Positions 28,034 through 38,642 of a DNA stretch of 64,000 nt are shown here, one piece after another. How positions within the stretch are numbered: position 1 is the stretch's first letter; the number at the start of each line of letters is the position of its first letter. The notes below the pieces were generated by a model. That model worked only from the letters and a program-made list of their open reading frames with translations, ran no database searches and was not told the origin of the DNA. Origin of the DNA: Gammaproteobacteria bacterium (GTDB lineage Bacteria > Pseudomonadota > Gammaproteobacteria > SZUA-152); contig JAOUJW010000008.1 of NCBI GenBank assembly GCA_029882975.1, positions 112,978-176,977 on the forward strand. The letters are read 5' to 3'. The position numbers and the translations under genes were made by a program.

Positions 28034-29989
28034 ATGGTGAAGGAACAGCTTACCGAACAATTGGAGGCATATAGTCGCTGGAAAAAAAATGTCAGCGCTA
28101 ATATAGCCACTTACAGGCAGTGGCTGGAAGAACACGACATGAGTTCTCCGGAAGATGACCTGCGTCTGTTTGAAACCATTGAGTCTTTAAAAACCGATCA
28201 AATGACCATTGCCGTTGCCGCAGAATTTTCTCGGGGCAAGACTGAGCTGATCAACGCGATTTTCTTTGCGGATTACAAAAAACGTCTATTACCGTCTTCA
28301 GCCGGACGTACCACCATGTGCCCCACCGAGCTGTTTTATGATCACAAGGCGGATCAACCCTACATCCGCATGCTGCCCATTGAGTCGCGGTTGGAAGACA
28401 TGAGTATAGCGGAGCTGAAACAGCATCCGGAATATTGGACTGCCATTGAATTGGATACCGCCTCACCGGATACCATGGTGGAGTCTTTTCAGGAAATTGT
28501 TCGAGTGAAACATGTCGCGGTAGACAAAGCCGTAAAACTGGGCCTGTACAATGTCGATCAGCATGAAAACGAAGAAGTCCCGGCCACGGTAGAAATCCCC
28601 ATGTGGCGCCATGTTTTAATCAGTTTTCCCCATCCCATGTTAAAGCAAGGCTTGGTCTTATTGGATACGCCGGGTTTGAACGCTCTGGGTAGTGAACCGG
28701 AACTGACCATGGATATGTTACCCAGCGCTCAGGCTGTTATGTTTATATTGTCTGCTGACACGGGCGCCACCAAGTCGGATATGGATATATGGAAGCAACA
28801 CGCTAAATTATATCGAGAGAACCAACAAACCGGCGTGCTCATCTTACTCAACAAAATCGACACCTTGTGGGACGAGTTACAGGATGAAGCCAAAATTCAA
28901 TCCAATATTGATACTCAGTGCAACACTGCAGCGGAAATGCTGGATGTGGATCGCAAAGACGTCTACCCGGTATCGGCACAAAAGGGTTTGTTGGCAAAAA
29001 TCAAAAAAGATGACAGTTTGTTACAACGCAGCGGTTTACCCGCTATAGAAAAAACCCTATCTGAAGAGATTCTTCCGGCCAAGCAACAGATTGTTCGAGA
29101 TAATCTCGTTTCCAAAATCGGCTCCATGGTGACCCAAACGCGGGATATTCTGGCCGGACGTAGTCACAACAACCAAACACAATTGGAGGAACTGCGTTCC
29201 CTATCCGGTAAGAATGCCGACGTCCTAATGGAGAGCATGAAGAAACTGCGGGCCGAACAAATGGTGTACCAAAAAGACGTGGAGAACTTTCAAACCAGTC
29301 GCCAAGTGCTGAAGCGTCAGCTCATTGCTTTGAGCGAATCCTTGAACCTGGAGAGCCTGGACCAGCTTATAGGTAAAACCCGAGAGGTGATGGTGGACAG
29401 TTGGACCACTGCTGGGATGAAAAAAGGCATGAAAACCTTTTTCAACGGAGCCCGTGAAACCATGACGCAGGTGAACTGGCAAGTGGACAAAGCCAATCAA
29501 ATCGTACAGACCATATACGATCGGTTTAAGAACGAACACGGTTTTACCAAGGTACACCCGGAATTGTTTCAAACCAATAAGTATTCGCGGGAATTAAATC
29601 AGCTGTATGAGCGAGCCGAAGAGTTTCGTAACAGTCCCGTTACCACTATGACGGAACAAAGCTTTGTGGTGAAAAAGTTTTTCGTCAATATGGTGAGTCA
29701 TGCTCGTAATGTGTTCTATAAAGCCAATGAAGATGCAGAACGTTGGGCCAAGTCTGCCATGTCGCCGCTGGGTAAGCAGATAAAAGAGCGCAAAATGCAG
29801 CTGGAGAAACGATTGGCCACCATGCAAAAAGTAAAGGCATCGCGGGAGCAGTTGGGAGCCAATATCGCCATATTGGAAAAAGAGTTGACAGACCTGCAAC
29901 AGCAAATCAACACGATAGACAATATCCTCAACAGCATTAACGCACCTTTACCGGGAACCCAGGAATCCAAGTTGGCGAATTTGGCCTGA
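28034..29989 (+). CDS. Dynamin-like large GTPase
   Basis: 651 residues. G1 P-loop AEFSRGKTELINAIFF (about 66-81), switch I region SAGRTTMCPTELFY, G3 DTPGLNALGSE (about 215), G4 LNKIDTLWDE (about 275). Long helical stalk segments follow, including coiled coils at about 390-440 and 590-640. No transmembrane paddle is obvious. Bacterial dynamin-like proteins remodel membranes or respond to envelope stress and phage, but this one has no partner gene here. The metX promoter overlaps its stop. Confidence 0.8.
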   Translation: MVKEQLTEQLEAYSRWKKNVSANIATYRQWLEEHDMSSPEDDLRLFETIESLKTDQMTIAVAAEFSRGKTELINAIFFADYKKRLLPSSAGRTTMCPTELFYDHKADQPYIRMLPIESRLEDMSIAELKQHPEYWTAIELDTASPDTMVESFQEIVRVKHVAVDKAVKLGLYNVDQHENEEVPATVEIPMWRHVLISFPHPMLKQGLVLLDTPGLNALGSEPELTMDMLPSAQAVMFILSADTGATKSDMDIWKQHAKLYRENQQTGVLILLNKIDTLWDELQDEAKIQSNIDTQCNTAAEMLDVDRKDVYPVSAQKGLLAKIKKDDSLLQRSGLPAIEKTLSEEILPAKQQIVRDNLVSKIGSMVTQTRDILAGRSHNNQTQLEELRSLSGKNADVLMESMKKLRAEQMVYQKDVENFQTSRQVLKRQLIALSESLNLESLDQLIGKTREVMVDSWTTAGMKKGMKTFFNGARETMTQVNWQVDKANQIVQTIYDRFKNEHGFTKVHPELFQTNKYSRELNQLYERAEEFRNSPVTTMTEQSFVVKKFFVNMVSHARNVFYKANEDAERWAKSAMSPLGKQIKERKMQLEKRLATMQKVKASREQLGANIAILEKELTDLQQQINTIDNILNSINAPLPGTQESKLANLA

Positions 29990-30040
29990 TATTCTCTGTC
30001 TAGTATAATCCGCCCACTTTATATTTATGCGAAAAGTGGG
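29981..30040 (+). promoter_or_regulatory. metX promoter with inverted repeat at the predicted start of transcription
   Basis: TTGGCC at 29981-29986 and TATAAT at 30004-30009 are 17 bp apart. A perfect 8-bp inverted repeat, CCCACTTT (30013-30020) and AAAGTGGG (30033-30040) with a 12-nt loop, begins 4 bp downstream of the -10 and ends 8 bp before the metX GTG. It could be an operator or a leader hairpin masking the start. No SAM riboswitch fits in this 59-bp gap. Confidence 0.6.
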
Positions 30041-30048
30041 TTCTTACT

Positions 30049-31275
30049 GTGCCACAAACATTTGCACCGGACTCCGTGGGTCTGGTGATCCCCCAAACGG
30101 CTTCTTTTCACGACCCCATTGAGCTGGAGAGCGGTGTTGTTCTGGAAAGTTACGATCTTGTCTTTGAAACCTATGGCACACTCAATACGGAAAAGACCAA
30201 CGCCGTTTTAATTTGCCACGCTTTAAGCAGTGATCATCATGCCGCCGGCTACCATAGCCTGGAAGACCGCAAGCCCGGTTGGTGGGAGGTTTGTATCGGC
30301 CCAGGCAAACCTATTGATACCAATCGCTTTTTTGTGGTGTGCGCCAATAACCTGGGGGGGTGTCGCGGATCCACCGGGCCTTCTACCCTGAATCCTGAGA
30401 CGGGAACAGCCTACGGGCCGGATTTTCCCATTGTGACGGTAAAAGATTGGGTCCACAGCCAGGCACGTTTAGGGCGCTATCTCGGGATTGAAACCTGGTT
30501 GGCTGTTATTGGCGGCAGTCTGGGGGGTATGCAGGCCTTGCAGTGGAGTATTGATTTTCCCGAGCGCTTACATCATTGCATTATTATCGCCGCGGCTCCC
30601 AAATTATCTGCCCAAAACATTGCTTTCAATGAAGTGGCCCGGCAGGCGATTACTACAGACCCGGAGTTTCATCAAGGTCGTTTCTACGATTATGGTGTGG
30701 TGCCTCGTCGTGGCTTGATGCTGGCGCGTATGCTGGGACATATCACCTATTTGTCTGACGATGCGTTTGGTTCCAAGTTTGGCCGGGAATTGCGTAGTGG
30801 TAAATTAAACTATAACTTCGATGTGGAGTTTGAAGTGGAAAGCTACCTGCGTTACCAGGGGCAAGCATTTGCTGATCGTTTCGATGCCAATACCTATTTA
30901 CTCATGACCAAAGCCTTGGATTATTTTGATCCGGCAAGCCAATTCAATGACAAATTATCTGCCGCCCTACAGCACAGCCGCGCTCGCTTTTTTGTGATTT
31001 CCTTTACCAGTGACTGGCGTTTTTCCCCGAAGCGTTCCCGCGAAATAGTCAAATCCTTGTTGGATGCCGCTAAGCCGGTGAGCTATATCGAGGTGGAGGC
31101 GCACCACGGTCATGACGCCTTTTTAATGCCGATTGAACCGTATTTAAAGGCTTTTTCCGCCTATATGAAAATGATGGGCAATGCTGCAGCAACAAGTGGT
31201 ACGGTGGATAGCGCTGTGGAGCGGGGGAATAGACAAGCCCGGAAGCATGGGGAGGACTGCACATGCAAGCCATGA
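30049..31275 (+). CDS. metX: Homoserine O-acyltransferase MetX
   Basis: 408 residues, alpha/beta hydrolase. Nucleophile Ser in [14 protein letters not shown] (about 150), [13 protein letters not shown] oxyanion region (about 60), [12 protein letters not shown], and the late Asp and His in FTSDWRFSP and HHGHDAFLM. It activates homoserine with acetyl- or succinyl-CoA in methionine synthesis; which donor is not decidable here. GTG start 30049. A 30-residue basic C-terminal tail extends past the usual end and overlaps metW. Confidence 0.93.
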   Translation: MPQTFAPDSVGLVIPQTASFHDPIELESGVVLESYDLVFETYGTLNTEKTNAVLICHALSSDHHAAGYHSLEDRKPGWWEVCIGPGKPIDTNRFFVVCANNLGGCRGSTGPSTLNPETGTAYGPDFPIVTVKDWVHSQARLGRYLGIETWLAVIGGSLGGMQALQWSIDFPERLHHCIIIAAAPKLSAQNIAFNEVARQAITTDPEFHQGRFYDYGVVPRRGLMLARMLGHITYLSDDAFGSKFGRELRSGKLNYNFDVEFEVESYLRYQGQAFADRFDANTYLLMTKALDYFDPASQFNDKLSAALQHSRARFFVISFTSDWRFSPKRSREIVKSLLDAAKPVSYIEVEAHHGHDAFLMPIEPYLKAFSAYMKMMGNAAATSGTVDSAVERGNRQARKHGEDCTCKP

Positions 31276-31883
31276 GGCCGGATTTAAAGCTTATCAGTCA
31301 CTGGATCGATCCCGGAAGCCGAGTACTGGACCTGGGGTGTGGCAACGGGATGCTGCTGACACATTTGCAACAGCAGCGGCAGGTCAGCGGCTATGGGCTG
31401 GAGATTGATCCGGAAAACTGTACTCAGTGTCTCAGCGCCGGTTTAAACGTGATTCAATGGGATTTAAACGAAGGTTTGGGGGATTTTGATAACGACTCGT
31501 TCGACTATGTGATTATGACTCACACCTTACAAGCCGTAAAAAAACCTTTAAATTTGCTTAATGAAATGCTGCGTGTTGGCAAGCAGGTTATCGTGACCTT
31601 TCCCAATTTGGCGTTTTGGCAGTTTCGTCTCAAACTCATTTTTTCCGGCACCATGCCTCTATCGCGAGCCTTGCCACACACTTGGTATGAATCGCCAAAT
31701 ATACACCTATGTACGGTGAAGGATTTTGAAACAGCGTGCCGTGACCATGGTATCCAGGTGACGCAACGAGCCTTTGTGGACTACACTCACCAGGCGGGGA
31801 AGCGGTTGTTTCCTAACTGGTTTGGTGAAATTGCCATTTACCGTTTGGCTTCGCGTAACAAAATTGCCACCGCCACCGCTTGA
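31263..31883 (+). CDS. metW: MetW, methyltransferase-like methionine synthesis protein
   Basis: 206 residues; its ATG lies 13 bp inside metX. The Rossmann SAM motif [15 protein letters not shown] (about 20-35) and the MetW-specific [18 protein letters not shown] and [12 protein letters not shown] are clear. MetW is thought to partner MetX to enable activity in Proteobacteria. Order metX-metW matches Pseudomonas. Confidence 0.93.
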   Translation: MQAMRPDLKLISHWIDPGSRVLDLGCGNGMLLTHLQQQRQVSGYGLEIDPENCTQCLSAGLNVIQWDLNEGLGDFDNDSFDYVIMTHTLQAVKKPLNLLNEMLRVGKQVIVTFPNLAFWQFRLKLIFSGTMPLSRALPHTWYESPNIHLCTVKDFETACRDHGIQVTQRAFVDYTHQAGKRLFPNWFGEIAIYRLASRNKIATATA

Positions 31884-31934
31884 CATCGGCTTTAAAATCG
31901 TTAAAGGTCATATGAGAAAACCTGGAGATTAAAT

Positions 31935-32432
31935 GTGACTAGACTGACTAAACCCATTTCTGACTGTTTCATAAGAGTTTACAGTCGTACACGTTGCAAC
32001 ACTCTGGTATTGACGGCAATACTGGCTTTGCTGCTGTGTGCTCCGGCAACAGCCGGTACATCGCAAACGTTTGGTGATTACACCATTCACTACAGCGCTT
32101 TCACCTCGGATTTACTGCAACCCAATATGGCCAAGATGTATAAAATCGTGCGCAGTAAAAACCGAGCGATATTGTCCATTTCTATTCAAAAGAAAGCCTT
32201 AACGCCGGTAGGTACTCCGGTAAAGGCCAACGTAAAGGTCGAAGCCACTAATCTCACCGGACAACTGAAAAATATCAATATTCGGGAAGTCGACGAAGGG
32301 GCTGCAGTATATTACATCAGCGAATTTCATGTGGCTCACGAGGAAATCCTGGACTTTACCTTAACGGCCACGGCTAAAGAATTTGAAAAACCCCTGGTGG
32401 TTAAGTTTCGACAGCAGTTCTACACCAAATAA
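31935..32432 (+). CDS. Secreted DUF4426 protein
   Basis: 165 residues with GTG start 31935 (GGAG 8 bp upstream; the ATG two bases earlier meets a stop at once). Signal peptide ends near CAPATAG (about 39-42). The mature beta-rich domain, with GDYTIHYSAFTSDLLQPNMAK, matches DUF4426, which follows metXW in Pseudomonas too. Periplasmic, function unknown. Confidence 0.8.
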   Translation: MTRLTKPISDCFIRVYSRTRCNTLVLTAILALLLCAPATAGTSQTFGDYTIHYSAFTSDLLQPNMAKMYKIVRSKNRAILSISIQKKALTPVGTPVKANVKVEATNLTGQLKNINIREVDEGAAVYYISEFHVAHEEILDFTLTATAKEFEKPLVVKFRQQFYTK

Positions 32433-32468
32433 GAATCCTCGCCCTGAGCTTGGTCGGCACGGGAGAGT

Positions 32469-33242
32469 CTATATCTGATAGTTCAATATTAGGGGGGCGT
32501 GGTCGGAAAAGCGCTCATCCTTATAGATGTGGGTCGATTTGACTTTGTCCTTCAGCCCGGGGGTAATCACTTGGTAGTCGATGCGCCAGCCAACATTCTT
32601 GGCCCAGGCCTGGCCGCGATTGGACCACCAAGTGTATTGGTCTTCTTCTTGGTTAGCGACACGAAAGCCATCGACATAACCCAACTTACCAAACAATTGA
32701 TCCATCCACTCCCGTTCTTCCGGCAGGAATCCGGAATTTTTCTGATTGCCGCGCCAGTTCTTAATATCGACTTTTTTATGAGCGATGTTCCAGTCGCCAC
32801 AAATAACGAACTCGCGTTTTTTGCGACGCAGTGATTGGAGGTGAGGGACAAAACGATCAAGAAAATCGAATTTAATTTGCTGCCGCTCCTCGCTGCTGGA
32901 GCCTGACGGCAGGTACAAGGAAATAACGCTGAATTTGTCAAAATCGGCTTGTATATAGCGCCCTTCGGCATCCATGTCTTCCCATCCCTGCCCCAATCCG
33001 CAAGTCACTTTCTTGGGCTTTTCCCGACTGTATATGGCAACGCCGCTATAACCTTTTTTTTGTGCGTCAAAGTAATAACAGTGATAATCTTTTGGATAAT
33101 AATCTTCGGGGTGTAACTGGTGCTCTTGCGCCTTGGTTTCCTGAATGCAGACAATATCGGGTTTTTCTCTTTCAAGCCATTGGAAAAAACCTTTGCGATG
33201 CGCTGCGCGAATTCCATTAACATTGACAGAAACTATTTTCAT
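32469..33242 (-). CDS. xthA: Exodeoxyribonuclease III family protein (ExoA/Crc branch)
   Basis: 257 residues, endonuclease/exonuclease/phosphatase fold. The catalytic set is intact: N in SVNVNGIRAA, E in CIQETKAQE (about 35), GDWNIAH (about 150), and SDHAPL at the C-terminus. This is the Pseudomonas crc position, next to pyrE, but Pseudomonas Crc as I remember it has QDT, GSLYVAH and SQHAPL and no nuclease activity. This copy should therefore be a working AP endonuclease rather than a catabolite repression protein. Confidence 0.9.
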   Translation of the reverse strand: MKIVSVNVNGIRAAHRKGFFQWLEREKPDIVCIQETKAQEHQLHPEDYYPKDYHCYYFDAQKKGYSGVAIYSREKPKKVTCGLGQGWEDMDAEGRYIQADFDKFSVISLYLPSGSSSEERQQIKFDFLDRFVPHLQSLRRKKREFVICGDWNIAHKKVDIKNWRGNQKNSGFLPEEREWMDQLFGKLGYVDGFRVANQEEDQYTWWSNRGQAWAKNVGWRIDYQVITPGLKDKVKSTHIYKDERFSDHAPLILNYQI

Positions 33243-33262
33243 AAGCCTTCGTGACTCTTAAA

Positions 33263-33310
33263 TGTGTTAGGGGTTAATTGTGTTAGGGGTTATTTGTGTT
33301 AAAGTTAGCA
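33263..33310. repeat. Tandem 16-bp direct repeat between xthA and pyrE
   Basis: TGTGTTAGGGGTTAAT (33263-33278), TGTGTTAGGGGTTATT (33279-33294) and a degraded third TGTGTTAAAGTTAGCA (33295-33310) follow each other without gap, in the divergent promoter region. They could be iterated regulator sites or slippage; no known consensus recognised. Confidence 0.6.
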
Positions 33311-33354
33311 AGCACTGGTCGCCTATAATACATTAATTTGCACGCGGAAAAATC

Positions 33355-34023
33355 ATGAAACCCTACCAACAGGAATTTATTCAGTTTGCGCTCAACATCG
33401 AAGTACTGCGTTTCGGTGAGTTTACCCTGAAATCCGGGCGAATCAGCCCCTATTTTTTTAACAGTGGTTTGTTTAACAGCGGTGCCAGTCTGGCGGCACT
33501 GGGACAATATTACGCCCAGGCTATAGAAAATTCCGCTCTGCAATACGATATGATTTACGGGCCTGCGTATAAAGGTATTCCCTTAGCCGCAGCCACCGTG
33601 GTCGCTTTGGCCGGGCAATACAACAAAGATGTGCCATACGCCTTCAACCGCAAAGAGGCCAAGGATCATGGTGAAGGAGGGTCTATCGTGGGGGCTCCTC
33701 TGCAGGGAAAAGTACTTATTATCGACGATGTGATATCGGCAGGCACCTCGGTACGCGAATCGGTAGACATTATTCAAGCGGCAGGAGCCGTACCGGCCGG
33801 CGTGGTCATCGCACTGGATCGTCAAGAAAGAGGCAAGAGTGAAACATCCGCCATACAGGAAGTGGAACGAGATTACGGTCTTAGTGTTGCCAGTATTATT
33901 CAATTGGAAAATCTCATCGAATACTTGCAACAACAAACCGGGATGGAAAACATGCTCAGCAAGATTCAGGAGTACCGCAAGACTTATGGCTGCCAGGCCG
34001 GGCTTATGCCTGGTGCTTATTAA
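33355..34023 (+). CDS. pyrE: Orotate phosphoribosyltransferase
   Basis: 222 residues. [19 protein letters not shown] (about 22-40), [12 protein letters not shown], and the PRPP loop [20 protein letters not shown] (about 120) are canonical. Converts orotate to OMP. It is far from the pyrRBC'K operon but in the conserved crc/xth-pyrE arrangement. The stop abuts the stop of the next, convergent gene without a base between. Confidence 0.97.
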   Translation: MKPYQQEFIQFALNIEVLRFGEFTLKSGRISPYFFNSGLFNSGASLAALGQYYAQAIENSALQYDMIYGPAYKGIPLAAATVVALAGQYNKDVPYAFNRKEAKDHGEGGSIVGAPLQGKVLIIDDVISAGTSVRESVDIIQAAGAVPAGVVIALDRQERGKSETSAIQEVERDYGLSVASIIQLENLIEYLQQQTGMENMLSKIQEYRKTYGCQAGLMPGAY

Positions 34024-35214
34024 CTAGCTGTGCTCGGATGCCAGCGCGTTCGCTGTGTTAGCAGCAGCTTTCGTCGTGGGACAATAAAGCGTGAAAATAC
34101 TACCCTGTCCCGGAGCGCTGGTTACGGTTAAGCTACCCCCCATAAGCTCTGCATAGTGTTTACTGATAGCCAGTCCCAAGCCTGTACCTTGTTGCGGTGC
34201 TGACTTACCTTGCTCGTATTTTTGAAAAATCACTTGTAGTAATTTATTGTCCATACCCTGACCTGTGTCTTCTACTTGCAGAAACACGCCTTGTTGCTTG
34301 CGCTCGCAATGCAGGGTGACATAACCCTGGTCGGTAAACTTGATGGCATTTCCCAACAAGTTGATAAGTATTTGACGTATTTTGGTACGGTCTGTTGTCA
34401 GCGTGCCGATACCACGATCCACATTTAAATTCAATTGAATGCCTTTGGCTTTGAACTGGGGTTCAAACAAGTGCTGTAACTCTTTTAACACGGGATACAG
34501 AGAAAAATCCTCGCGTATGATTTCCATCTTCCCGGCTTCCATCTTGGCCAAGTCCAACAGATTATTGACCAGGTTCAATAGTTGATTGGAGCTGGAATTC
34601 ATCAGTTCCAATTGTGAGCGTTGCTTGTCCGTTATAGGGCCGGAGTAACCCTCAATGAGCATGGAGGTAAATCCCATAATGGAATTTAAGGGGGTACGTA
34701 TTTCGTGGGACATACTGGCCAGGAAGTCGGATTTTACTTTGGTGGCTCGAATAGCATCATCTCGTGCCCGAACCAACTCCTGGGTGCGCTCTACAATAAT
34801 ATCCTCGAGGTTGCGTTTATAGCGGTTTAACTCCCGGTCTGCACGTACCTTATTGGTAATATCGCGGAATGCCCATAAGCGGCCGAGGTTGCGGTTAAAG
34901 GAAAGCGGACGAGTGTAGCGATCAAAAACCCGGCCATCTTTGAAATGAATATTGTCCCTTTCCACTCGGTTACTACCATAAAGTTTACGTACTTTTTCCT
35001 GAAAGCTTTGAGGATCTCTCAACTGATCCAATACGAACATCAGCGTTTTTTGATCATCTCTGGCGTTAATAACGGTTTCGGGAATATTCCACATATGAAC
35101 AAAACGGGCGTTAAAGTGGGATACATTATTTTCTGTGTCAACCACCAACACACCTTCTTCTATAGAGTCCAAAATTACCGAAAGTAATGTATCGTCTTTA
35201 GAGTTCCTTGGCAT
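34024..35214 (-). CDS. Soluble PAS-histidine kinase
   Basis: 396 residues with no membrane segment: PAS domain (about 8-130; ILDSIEEGVLVVDTENNVSHFN), a coiled linker (RYKRNLEDIIVERTQELVRA), HisKA with SHEIRTPLNSIMGF (His about 172), and HATPase with NLLGNAIKFT, DTGQGM and GTGLGLAISKHY. No response regulator adjoins it, so the output is unknown. Cytoplasmic redox or small-ligand sensing is possible, but no heme or flavin signature could be identified by eye. Confidence 0.85.
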   Translation of the reverse strand: MPRNSKDDTLLSVILDSIEEGVLVVDTENNVSHFNARFVHMWNIPETVINARDDQKTLMFVLDQLRDPQSFQEKVRKLYGSNRVERDNIHFKDGRVFDRYTRPLSFNRNLGRLWAFRDITNKVRADRELNRYKRNLEDIIVERTQELVRARDDAIRATKVKSDFLASMSHEIRTPLNSIMGFTSMLIEGYSGPITDKQRSQLELMNSSSNQLLNLVNNLLDLAKMEAGKMEIIREDFSLYPVLKELQHLFEPQFKAKGIQLNLNVDRGIGTLTTDRTKIRQILINLLGNAIKFTDQGYVTLHCERKQQGVFLQVEDTGQGMDNKLLQVIFQKYEQGKSAPQQGTGLGLAISKHYAELMGGSLTVTSAPGQGSIFTLYCPTTKAAANTANALASEHS

Positions 35215-35436
35215 GTGTTCCTCGTATATTTGCGCGCCGGTTATGAAACAGGGTTTAGGCGATACAGCAATAACCTGATTGTGTGTTGAAACACTGGTTT
35301 CAAAACATTATTTCAGTGATACAAGCGATACATATATTGAGCGATGCTTTAGAGAGTCCCGTCAGGTTGGTATTTCACAGTGTAGTACACAGTTCTTACG
35401 TAATAGTGATTGACAGTGAAAGTTAAATAAGATTTT

Positions 35437-36195
35437 TCAAAGATTTCCAAAAATGAGTTTTAAACCCAGGATGAGAGTGATAGTCTCGTAGCTGCGTTTG
35501 ATCCAGCGGTTACCTTTTACAATGGCTAAATGGGCACCGATATAACCGCCCAATAGTGATCCTAATAAAAGCGCGGGTAGCCATGACCACTGCACAGTAG
35601 TCAGCAGTGTTAAGGTGATGGCTCCGGTGCCGTTCCAAAATAAGCCCACTAATACCAGTGTGTAGGCCACAGCCAGCTTGTAGTCCATACCGTAGTGGCG
35701 TACCAGCCATAAAGTTACAAATAAACCGGTACCTGAGGTCAATGAACCGTTGAGAGCACCTATGACAAAAATAACCATTCCGCCGCCGGCTCTATGCCAA
35801 AAAGTATCCTTGATGTCGCGCTTGTTCATGCCCAGGTCGGGGTTAAATAGGGAATACAAACCCAGACCAATGGTGAGTATGCCCAGTGAGATTTCGGCTT
35901 CTCGATCCGGTACTGCGAGAATAATGTTGGCGCCCACTATGACACCCGGTACCCCAAAACCGACAATGGTGAGTACTTGTTTGCGGTGTAAATGATGGGT
36001 TTTAAGATTGCGAAGAGTGGCGCCTACGCCCAAGGCCACGCTGGCTATTTTGTGGGTGGCCAAAGCGATACTGAATGGCAGGCCCAGAAAGATCAGCACC
36101 GGGAATTGTATCAATCCGGCTCCCCCGCCGGCAAAAGCCGAAAACAGATTGGCTACCAGAGAAATAACAAACAGTATGAGTTGTTCAAAATACAA
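35437..36195 (-). CDS. TSUP family transporter (TauE/SafE)
   Basis: 252 residues with about eight hydrophobic segments. The start LFSAFAGGGAGLIQFPVLIFLG and the mid-protein GALNGSLTSGTGLFVTLWLV are the two halves of the TSUP repeat. Members export sulfite, organosulfonates or other anions; the substrate cannot be read here. The likely start is TTG 36195, 5 bp after the argB stop, which implies one transcript from argB. Confidence 0.8.
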   Translation of the reverse strand: MYFEQLILFVISLVANLFSAFAGGGAGLIQFPVLIFLGLPFSIALATHKIASVALGVGATLRNLKTHHLHRKQVLTIVGFGVPGVIVGANIILAVPDREAEISLGILTIGLGLYSLFNPDLGMNKRDIKDTFWHRAGGGMVIFVIGALNGSLTSGTGLFVTLWLVRHYGMDYKLAVAYTLVLVGLFWNGTGAITLTLLTTVQWSWLPALLLGSLLGGYIGAHLAIVKGNRWIKRSYETITLILGLKLIFGNL

Positions 36196-36200
36196 TTTAA

Positions 36201-37106
<906 letters not shown>

Positions 37107-37121
37107 CTACTTACCTACTAT

Positions 37122-38507
37122 TTAAAACGGAAGTTCAACGGGAACGGCGGCCTGTGACGAGACCAAATCGCGGAACTGCGCTTTTATTCTTTCCAGACCC
37201 GCTTCGGTTTCGGCTTCAAAACGGAACACAATGCAAGGCGTGGTGTTGGAGGCGCGTGCCAATCCAAAGCCATCACTGAAGTCGGCACGAATACCGTCAA
37301 TATCGGTTATTTTCGCGTCTTCGAAGTGTGCATTTTGGACCATTCTTTGAATCAGATTAAAATGCTCTCCTTCAGGTAAATCCAATTTTAACTCCGGTGT
37401 GTTTACCGAATCGGGCAGTTCAGCAAAAATTTCTCCGGCCGGGCGCGAGTCTTGTGAAAGGATTTCCAGTAAGCGCGCTGCGGTATACAAAGCATCGTCG
37501 AAACCATACCAACGCTCTTTGAAAAAAATATGACCGCTCATTTCACCGGCCAGTAACGCTCCGGTTTCCTTCAGCTTGGCTTTTATGAAGGAGTGACCGG
37601 TTTTCCACATCACGGGTTCACCACCGGCTTGGCGTATGATTTTGCTCAAATGGGTGGTGCATTTAATATCAAAGATGATTTGGCTGCCCGGATTGCGGGA
37701 CAAAATGTCTTGGGCATATAGCATCATTTGCCGATCGGCCCAGATGACTTCCCCCTGCGGAGTTACCACACCAAGACGGTCACCGTCACCATCAAATGCC
37801 AGGCCGATGTCGGCTTTTTCCTGTTGCAGAGCCTGTATCAAGTCTTCCAGGTTTTCCGGTTGGCTGGGGTCGGGGTGGTGGTTGGGGAAGTGGCCATCCA
37901 CCTCGCAAAACAACTCGGTGATGCTACAGCCCAGTTCTTTTAACAAATCCGGCGCTATTGCGCCGGCGACACCATTGCCGCAATCCACAATCACTTTCAT
38001 GGGGCGAGACAGTTTGACGTCCTGAACGATGCGCTGAATGTACTCGGATTCCACGTTGCGAGTCTGAAATTCCCCCTCGCCGTGTCTGAAGTTTTGTGTT
38101 TCGATACGTTGTTTCAGTTCCTGGATGGCTTCGCCGGAAAGGGTCACGCCACCGATAACCATTTTCAAACCATTGTAGTCGGGCGGATTGTGGCTTCCGG
38201 TGAGCATGACACCGGAACCGCTGCCAATTTCATAGGCGGCATAGTAGAGCACCGGTGTGGGTACCATACCCACGTCTGTGACATTGCAGCCGCTGTCCAA
38301 TAGGCCCTGCGTAAACGACTTGAGCAAGCGTGGTCCGGATAATCGCCCGTCCCGGGCAACATAAATGTGATTTTCGTGTCGATCCTGGGCTTCGCTGCCA
38401 AATGCCAGACCAATTTGGTAAATCGCTGTTTCGGTAAGGGATTGGTCCACAATGCCGCGGATATCATAAGCCTTGAAAATATTGGGATCGATGGGTGCCT
38501 GGGTCAT
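37122..38507 (-). CDS. algC: Phosphomannomutase/phosphoglucomutase AlgC
   Basis: 461 residues, alpha-D-phosphohexomutase. Phosphoserine loop VMLTGSHNPPDYNGLKM (about 103), metal loop AFDGDGDRLGVV (about 240), sugar loop GEMSGHIFFKERW (about 320) and phosphate loop RASNTTPCIVFRFEAE near the end. Supplies mannose-1-P and glucose-1-P for LPS and exopolysaccharide. The size matches the Pseudomonas enzyme without the long membrane N-terminus seen in some species. Confidence 0.95.
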   Translation of the reverse strand: MTQAPIDPNIFKAYDIRGIVDQSLTETAIYQIGLAFGSEAQDRHENHIYVARDGRLSGPRLLKSFTQGLLDSGCNVTDVGMVPTPVLYYAAYEIGSGSGVMLTGSHNPPDYNGLKMVIGGVTLSGEAIQELKQRIETQNFRHGEGEFQTRNVESEYIQRIVQDVKLSRPMKVIVDCGNGVAGAIAPDLLKELGCSITELFCEVDGHFPNHHPDPSQPENLEDLIQALQQEKADIGLAFDGDGDRLGVVTPQGEVIWADRQMMLYAQDILSRNPGSQIIFDIKCTTHLSKIIRQAGGEPVMWKTGHSFIKAKLKETGALLAGEMSGHIFFKERWYGFDDALYTAARLLEILSQDSRPAGEIFAELPDSVNTPELKLDLPEGEHFNLIQRMVQNAHFEDAKITDIDGIRADFSDGFGLARASNTTPCIVFRFEAETEAGLERIKAQFRDLVSSQAAVPVELPF

Positions 38508-38642
38508 GCCGGTTCCTGTATTTTTGTTGGGATCGAATCTGCGTTAATGATAGCGCAAACCATGCACCGGACGAAACTTAAAACTCAAGCAGCAGGCAAA
38601 GCTATCGTGCGGGATGATTGGGGAAAACGGCGCAGACTTTGT

